A stretch of DNA of 9,481 nt from positions 1 through 9,481 of the forward strand of contig JBBRLA010000315.1 in assembly GCA_038231615.1 (NCBI GenBank), read 5' to 3'. Shown here piece by piece: positions 5,168 to 9,481 of the stretch (its first letter is position 1; every line of letters begins with the position of its first letter). Origin of the DNA: JBBRLA01 sp038231615. GTDB taxonomy: Bacteria; Myxococcota_A; Polyangia; Palsa-1104; JAEUJZ01. The translations under genes and the position numbers were made by a program. Below the pieces are notes generated by a model. That model ran no database searches, was not told the DNA's origin, and was given only the letters and a program-made list of their open reading frames with translations.

Positions 5168-7735
5168 TCAGCGGCGGCGCAACAGGTTGTCCGTCGACTC
5201 CACCAGCCACAGGTCGGTGTGGAAGGGTTGCATGACGTAGGCCACCAGCAGATCATCGGGAGAGAGGGTAAGCCCGAAGAGGTTGCTCAGATGGTCGGGG
5301 CTGATGATCAGCCGGGCGGCTTCGGTGCTCAGGTCGATCTCGTAGATGCGCGGAAAGTGGATCAGGAGCAGCTTGCCGTCTTTGGCAAAGCGGATCTGCT
5401 TGGTCAAAAGCGGCTCGTGGGTGATCGGGTCCTGAAGCTGCAAGGTCCGCACCCGATCCGGGCCCTGCGAGAGCACCACGGCGCTGCTGTTGGTCGGCAT
5501 CGCCACCTGGGTGCTGTCCGGCGACCATGCCGGCTGTCCCGCTCCATCGACCACCCAGCACTCCGCCTGGGTCGGCGGCGCGCCCACCGGGCGGACCCAC
5601 AGGCCGCTGTTGATGGCCCCCTCTTTTCCCCCGGCGCGCAGGGTCGAAAGGAGCTTGCCGTCGGGCGAGATGTCGGCCCGGGTCTCGTCGGCGCCGAACT
5701 CGATCTTCGGGACCGGCCGGCCCAGGACCGGCACCACCCGCAGCCCGCCCGGCTTGCGGGTGCCGACGATGAGGGCGTTGCCGTTGTCGATGAAGCTTTC
5801 AGGGTAAAGCCAGGCCTCGCCGGGTTCGACCAGGGGCCGCACGGTGCCGGTGGTGCGGTCCACAAGCGCCACCAGCCGCTGGGTGCCGTCGCGAATGCTC
5901 ATCTGCAGGGCGATGTGCTTGCCGTCGGGGGAGAAGAGAGGGTAGCCGATTGCGGCGACCGGGTAGTTGATCGGGACTTCCTGGCGGTTATGGCCGTTGC
6001 GGTCGATGATGGACAGTTCGTAGGCCTCGACGTTGCGCGTGTAGACCAGGATCTTTCCGTCAGCGGACAGGGAAGGCGAGATGGCGTAGTCGATGGGGGG
6101 AAGCAGGGTCGCGGGGTGTCCGCCCGGGGAGTCGGCGTCGATCGAGAGCAGCCCGCGGGTGTCGGACCCGTAGACGATGCGCTTGCCATCGGGGGTCCAT
6201 TGCACCCGGTAGTAGAAGCTGGGGTCGGGGTCCAGGGTCAGCGCCTTGCCGCCCGCTACCGGTACCACCCGCAGTCCGCCCGGGGCCAGGCCCGCCAAGT
6301 AGGCCACCTGCTTGCCATCCGGGGAGACGGCGGGACAATATTCCAGGCTGGCTGGCGGATCCGCCTCGATGGCGGTGGCCTCGCCGCCCTCGGCGGCGAT
6401 GCGGGACAGGTGGCAGCGGCCGGTGTCCTGGTTACAGTGGGAGATCGCCAGGGTCTTTCCGTCAGGGAACCAGGAGGGGGTGCTGCCGTCGATGAGCCGC
6501 CTGGGGGCGGGGCCCGGGCCGGGGCCATCGGTCAGGGAAAGGACGTAGACCTCGGCGTCGCGGTCGATGAGCCGCCTGCCGGTGGAGAAGGTGATGCGCC
6601 GGGAGTCGGGGGAGAAGCTGATCCAGGCGACGGATCGCCCATCGGGGGCGAGGATCTGGCGGATCGGCGCGCCGGTGTCCCGCATGGGACGCAGGAAGAT
6701 GGCCATGATACCGCCGGTCTCCTCCAGGTAGCCCAGGAGCTTGCCGTCGGGAGATAAAGTGGCGAGCTGGGCGCCGCTCCACTGCCGGGTAAGTAGGGTC
6801 TTGCGCACCTCGTCCCTTTGCCCGCGCTCGGAGCCGGCCAGATGCAGAAGATCCAGAAGGACCAGGGGGTGGACCACGAAGAGCAGGGTGGCCACCGCCG
6901 CGGCGCCGCTGAGCAAAAGGATCGGCGCCAGGGACAGCCGCATGATCGGGTGGGCAAGCTGCGTGCCCAGGGCCTCGGCGTCGGGGAAGCGGCGTCGGGG
7001 ATCGCGCTCGGTGGCCTTACGCAAGAGGGTGCGCAGCCAGCCGGGCTGCTTGCGGTTGCCCCACAGTTCTTCGATGACCAGACCCAGGGCGAAGACATCC
7101 GTGGCCGGGCCCACGGCCTTGCCCTGCTGCTGCTCGGGGGACATGTAGCGCGGGGTGCCCAGGGCGATGCCGGTCACCGTGTCCCTGGGGGTGCCTTCCT
7201 TGCGGGCCACGCCGAAGTCCAGCACCACCGCCCTGCCGCTGCTTTCCAAAAGGACGTTCTCCGGCTTGAGGTCCCGGTGGATCACGCCCTTCTGGTGGGC
7301 GGCGGCGACCCCGGCGCAGATCTGCCGGGAGATGTCCAGCGCCTCGGCGGGGGGGATCGGGCCGCGGTCAAGGCGCTTGCGCAGGGTCTCGCCGTGGACG
7401 TACTCCATCGACAGGAGCACCTCGTCGCCGTGGCGGTAGACGTCGTGGACGCGACAAATGTTGGGATGGGATACATCCCGGGCGAGCTGTGCCTCGCGGA
7501 GCAGACGCTCGGCGTAGTCCGGGTCCTCCGCCAGATCGGGGCGGACGTGCTTGACGGCCACCTCACTGGAAGTGAGCTGGTCGAACGCACGGACAACAAT
7601 GCCCATGCCTCCCTTGCCGATCACCTCCAGGACCTGGAAACGATCGGCCAGGAGAGTCCCCACGCGCGGGCCCTGCTGTCCATCGGTCATGAACGGCATC
7701 GGCGTTCTCGTTCGTCTCTCGCTTTGTCCCTGCAT
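5168..7735 (-). CDS. Transmembrane Ser/Thr protein kinase (PknB type) with a PD40/TolB-like beta-propeller ectodomain
   Basis: The protein is 855 residues from ATG 7735. Starts at 7699, 7690 or a TTG at 7795 are also possible; no strong Shine-Dalgarno decides. The kinase domain (about 33-260) has IGKGGMG (39-45), Lys62, Glu81, HRDLKPEN (153-160, catalytic Asp155), DFG (Asp173), SPE (199-201) and Asp213, so it should be active. The Thr-containing activation loop (GTPRDTVTGIALGTPRY) fits autophosphorylation. A hydrophobic segment at about 265-300 crosses the membrane. The remaining 550 residues carry about eleven (S/T)PDG(K)-type motifs, for example near 328, 374, 422, 470, 513, 601, 689 and 824, typical of PD40 propeller blades. 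The layout suggests an envelope sensor signalling to a cytoplasmic kinase. The C-lobe between Asp213 and DPRRRF (245-250) is shorter than usual. The gene follows the SPFH pair on the same strand after a 126-base gap with its own candidate promoter. Confidence 0.92.
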   Translation of the reverse strand: MQGQSERRTRTPMPFMTDGQQGPRVGTLLADRFQVLEVIGKGGMGIVVRAFDQLTSSEVAVKHVRPDLAEDPDYAERLLREAQLARDVSHPNICRVHDVYRHGDEVLLSMEYVHGETLRKRLDRGPIPPAEALDISRQICAGVAAAHQKGVIHRDLKPENVLLESSGRAVVLDFGVARKEGTPRDTVTGIALGTPRYMSPEQQQGKAVGPATDVFALGLVIEELWGNRKQPGWLRTLLRKATERDPRRRFPDAEALGTQLAHPIMRLSLAPILLLSGAAAVATLLFVVHPLVLLDLLHLAGSERGQRDEVRKTLLTRQWSGAQLATLSPDGKLLGYLEETGGIMAIFLRPMRDTGAPIRQILAPDGRSVAWISFSPDSRRITFSTGRRLIDRDAEVYVLSLTDGPGPGPAPRRLIDGSTPSWFPDGKTLAISHCNQDTGRCHLSRIAAEGGEATAIEADPPASLEYCPAVSPDGKQVAYLAGLAPGGLRVVPVAGGKALTLDPDPSFYYRVQWTPDGKRIVYGSDTRGLLSIDADSPGGHPATLLPPIDYAISPSLSADGKILVYTRNVEAYELSIIDRNGHNRQEVPINYPVAAIGYPLFSPDGKHIALQMSIRDGTQRLVALVDRTTGTVRPLVEPGEAWLYPESFIDNGNALIVGTRKPGGLRVVPVLGRPVPKIEFGADETRADISPDGKLLSTLRAGGKEGAINSGLWVRPVGAPPTQAECWVVDGAGQPAWSPDSTQVAMPTNSSAVVLSQGPDRVRTLQLQDPITHEPLLTKQIRFAKDGKLLLIHFPRIYEIDLSTEAARLIISPDHLSNLFGLTLSPDDLLVAYVMQPFHTDLWLVESTDNLLRRR

Positions 7736-7742
7736 CCCGGCT

Positions 7743-7757
7743 GCCTGTTCAACAGGC
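7743..7757. promoter_or_regulatory. 15-bp dyad at the kinase 5' end, candidate operator
   Basis: GCCTGTT and AACAGGC are exact reverse complements around a single base. The dyad lies 8 bases before the ATG at 7735 and just downstream of the candidate -10, so it would cover the transcription start. A regulator bound here could block transcription. If the true kinase start is the upstream TTG, the site would be coding sequence instead. Confidence 0.35.
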
Positions 7758-7760
7758 GGG

Positions 7761-7789
7761 ATTGTTGCCCAATAAAATGGCCAGCGCAA
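7761..7789 (-). promoter_or_regulatory. Weak candidate promoter for the kinase gene
   Basis: On the minus strand TTGCGC (7789-7784) and AACAAT (7766-7761) are separated by 17 bases. The matches to consensus are 3 of 6 and 4 of 6. The run between them is AT-rich for this genome. The expected transcription start, about 7754, is inside the neighbouring dyad and leaves a leader of about 20 bases. Confidence 0.25.
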
Positions 7790-7818
7790 GTACAACGCAC
7801 GCCCTTTTTGCCGGGTGC

Positions 7819-7841
7819 CGGCAGCCGATCAGGGGCTGCCG
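7819..7841 (-). terminator. 8-bp GC-rich hairpin after the SPFH lipoprotein gene
   Basis: CGGCAGCC and GGCTGCCG are exact reverse complements with a 7-base loop. The hairpin begins 20 bases past the SPFH stop. On the minus strand it is followed by GCACCCGGC and then an A-run, not a T-run, so it is not a canonical intrinsic terminator. A role in ending or protecting the SPFH transcript is plausible. Confidence 0.35.
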
Positions 7842-7861
7842 TTCCCGAGGCGTGTCGGGGC

Positions 7862-8920
7862 TCACTGTCCATTTAGGTCCGGGGTCTCGCCCTTCTCCGG
7901 TTTGTTGATCTCGCCGGCCACGGTGGCGTCGATGAGGCGGTTCAGGTCGAGCTTCTGGATGTTGGCGCCGTTGCCAGCGGGCAGGATGAGGATGGGCTTG
8001 CCTTGGAGCGCCTCGGCCAGGCGCAGCTTGACCATGGTGCGTCCACCGGCCCCGGCCATGGCCTTGTTCTGTTTCTCGATTCCCTTGGCGCGGGCGGTGC
8101 GCTCGGCGAGGATGGCCGAGGCCTCGCGCTGGTTCTCGTAGTACTTTTTGTCGGCGGCAATGGTGATCTGCTCGGACTCGCCCTTGGCCTGGGCGACGAG
8201 GACCTGCACGTCGCCACGGGCTTTTTCCAGGTTGCGGTTGGCCTCGGCCTCGGCGGCCTGCCCTTCGGACTTCATGCGCTCGGCGTTCTGCTCGGCGATC
8301 TTGCGGTCGTGGATGACCTTCTCGTATTCGGGGTGGAAGCGGTGCTCGCCCAGAAGCACCTGCTCGATGATGATGCCCTCGGGGCCCAGCTCTTCCTTGA
8401 GTTTGTCCACCGCCTTCTGGGCCTTCTCGAAGCGCTTGTCGGAGATGTACAGCTCCTCGGAATGCAGCTCGTTGAGGATGTCGCGGACGTAGGTGCGGCA
8501 GGCCGGGCGGATGAGGCGCTCCTTGACGGCCCGGGTGGAGTCGCCGACGCGGTATAGGAGCTGGGGCGCCATCTTGGGCTCGATGCGCCAGGCGACGGTG
8601 ACGTTGATGCTGATGTCGTTGCCGTCGTTGGTCTTGAACTCGATGGCGTCGTCGCCGGTGCGATCGCCTCGGCCGGGTTCGCGGGTCATTTCGAGGTTTT
8701 GCAGCTTGACGTCGAAGGTCGCCCAGTCCGAGAGGAAGGGGGCGAAGAAGTAGGTGGCGCCGGGCTCGTAGATGCGCTGCTCGATGCCGGCGCCGAAGAG
8801 CTTCTTGGTGCGGACGCCGACCTCGGTGCTGTCGGTGGAGAAGGAAGTGCAGCCGGTGAGGCTGGACAAGGACCAGGCGCAAAGGCCGCACAGGCCGGTG
8901 AGAAGAAGGGTGTTTTTCAT
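7862..8920 (-). CDS. SPFH/band-7 domain protein, predicted lipoprotein (second gene of an HflK/HflC-like pair)
   Basis: The protein is 352 residues from ATG 8920, chosen because GAGG lies nine bases upstream. An ATG at 8935, overlapping the previous stop as ATGA, would add five residues. The N-terminus is a lipoprotein signal (MKNTLLLTG onward) ending in the lipobox LTGC, with Cys24 followed by Thr. Residues about 30-200 form the SPFH fold, including EPGATYFFAPF, NDGNDISINVTVAWRIEP and the RTYVRDILNEL segment typical of the family. Residues about 200-290 are a charged, Ala/Glu-rich coiled coil, followed by ILILPAGNG and LDLNRLID. SPFH proteins assemble into ring- or cage-like membrane scaffolds; HflK/HflC in Escherichia coli cap the FtsH protease in the periplasm. 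A lipid anchor instead of the usual membrane helix is unusual. Tight coupling to the upstream SPFH gene indicates one operon and probably one hetero-oligomer. No FtsH gene is in the window. Confidence 0.85.
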   Translation of the reverse strand: MKNTLLLTGLCGLCAWSLSSLTGCTSFSTDSTEVGVRTKKLFGAGIEQRIYEPGATYFFAPFLSDWATFDVKLQNLEMTREPGRGDRTGDDAIEFKTNDGNDISINVTVAWRIEPKMAPQLLYRVGDSTRAVKERLIRPACRTYVRDILNELHSEELYISDKRFEKAQKAVDKLKEELGPEGIIIEQVLLGEHRFHPEYEKVIHDRKIAEQNAERMKSEGQAAEAEANRNLEKARGDVQVLVAQAKGESEQITIAADKKYYENQREASAILAERTARAKGIEKQNKAMAGAGGRTMVKLRLAEALQGKPILILPAGNGANIQKLDLNRLIDATVAGEINKPEKGETPDLNGQ

Positions 8921-8931
8921 GACCGGGCGCC

Positions 8932-9481
8932 TCATTTGCCCACCTCGAACTGTCGCATGATGGCGCCCACGTCCAGCGGGTTGGTGCCGCCGGGCCCGGT
9001 GGATGGCAGCACGATGACGCGGATGCCCTTCATGACGTCGGCCAGACGCTGCCCCACCAGGCTCTGGGCACCGGCACCCTGGAGGGCCCGGTTTTCCATC
9101 TCGGTGCCGGTGGCCACGGCGGTCTTGATCAGCAAGTCCCCGTCGGCCTCCCGGCTGCGGCGCTGGAGGTTGGCGTCTGCCAGGACCTTGGCCACCTCGC
9201 GCTGGCCCTTCTCGATCTCGACCTTCACCGCGGCCTGTCCGGTGGAGATGATCTCGCGCTTGCGGGCCTCTTCCTTGGCGGCGGCGCCCTCGGCGCGGTT
9301 CTTGAAGACGGTCTGGTCCTGGATCTTGCGCTGTTCTATCTGGACCTGGTAGGCCTGATCGTAGGTGATCTTGCGCACCAGGACCTTCACCAGCTCGACG
9401 CCCTTGTCGGCCAGTTCGGGCTGGAGGTGCTCGAAGGCCTGCTTGGTCTGCCGGATGCGCTTGGTCCCCTGGTAGAATTCC
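8932..9481 (-). CDS. SPFH/band-7 domain protein, 5'-truncated at the window edge (first gene of the pair)
   Basis: The frame is open from the right edge to TGA at 8932-8934, giving 182 C-terminal residues. The first 30 or so read as the end of an SPFH domain (QPELADKGVELVKVLVRKI). A long charged coiled coil follows (about 40-130: QVQIEQRKIQDQTVFKNRAE and a Lys/Glu/Ala-rich stretch). The C-terminus has a short tail, VIVLPSTGPGGTNPLDVGAI. The same layout, including an I-L/V-L-P turn followed by an LD-containing segment, occurs in the next gene, so the two are paralogues. An internal GTG at 9390 could be mistaken for a start, but the frame upstream of it is clearly coding. The stop overlaps an ATG of the next gene as ATGA, implying translational coupling. 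The N-terminal anchor is outside the window. Confidence 0.85.
   Translation of the reverse strand, partial: EFYQGTKRIRQTKQAFEHLQPELADKGVELVKVLVRKITYDQAYQVQIEQRKIQDQTVFKNRAEGAAAKEEARKREIISTGQAAVKVEIEKGQREVAKVLADANLQRRSREADGDLLIKTAVATGTEMENRALQGAGAQSLVGQRLADVMKGIRVIVLPSTGPGGTNPLDVGAIMRQFEVGK

Noticed and set aside
5070..5240. Small plus-strand open frame (56 codons) with a very good Shine-Dalgarno (GGGAGG before ATG)
   Set aside because: It runs through the kinase terminator hairpin and 73 bases into the kinase 3' end. Codon use is unlike the neighbours and no domain or signal peptide is seen. The GGGAGG may be chance, but ribosome profiling could reopen it.
4952..6757. 601-codon plus-strand open frame opposite the kinase gene
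   Set aside because: It is the antisense of the PD40 region. Repeated motifs there simply mirror the SPDGK codons; codon bias and domains support only the minus strand.
7803..7841. Hairpin plus T-run as a canonical intrinsic terminator
   Set aside because: On the plus strand the T-run precedes the hairpin instead of following it, and on the minus strand the run is A. Only a non-canonical role is kept.
9388..9390. GTG at 9390 as the true start of the first SPFH gene
   Set aside because: The frame upstream to the window edge reads as SPFH-family sequence with normal codon bias, so the gene is truncated by the window and not short.

Overview
The window is high-GC DNA, and coding codons mostly end in G or C. 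Two traits point to a myxobacterium or relative (Myxococcota): a MYXO-CTERM-type tail on a secreted protein, and a transmembrane Ser/Thr kinase fused to a PD40 beta-propeller. The phylum assignment is inference; no rRNA or other marker gene is present.

Plus strand, left to right. Bases 3-185 are the 3' end of an unrecognised gene. A short gap holds a TTGACA-type promoter. One uninterrupted 1473-codon frame then runs from 243 to 4664. It contains two gene-sized units: a secreted GH15-type (glucoamylase-like) hydrolase ending in a MYXO-CTERM-like tail, and an outer-membrane beta-barrel protein with its own signal peptide, Shine-Dalgarno and ATG (2766). They are joined by about 240 bases of tandem 15-bp and 18-bp repeats with no stop codon. 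This junction is the most unusual feature of the window.

Minus strand, right to left. A 5'-truncated SPFH/band-7 gene (9481-8932) is followed by a second SPFH gene (8920-7862) that encodes a predicted lipoprotein; together they form an HflK/HflC-like pair. After an intergenic region with a hairpin, a candidate promoter and a dyad comes a Ser/Thr kinase with one transmembrane region and a PD40 ectodomain (7735-5168). Another AT-richer gap carries a near-perfect palindrome and a perfect hairpin. It precedes a 69-residue secreted protein with a C-P-S-G-G-C motif (4889-4680), which converges on the fused frame with only 15 bases between the stops.

Nearly every gene product is predicted to be exported or membrane-bound. 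A reasonable but unproven reading is a cell-envelope locus: a surface glucan hydrolase with an outer-membrane channel, a kinase with an envelope sensor, and a membrane-scaffold pair. I see no RNA genes, insertion sequences, CRISPR arrays or phage genes.
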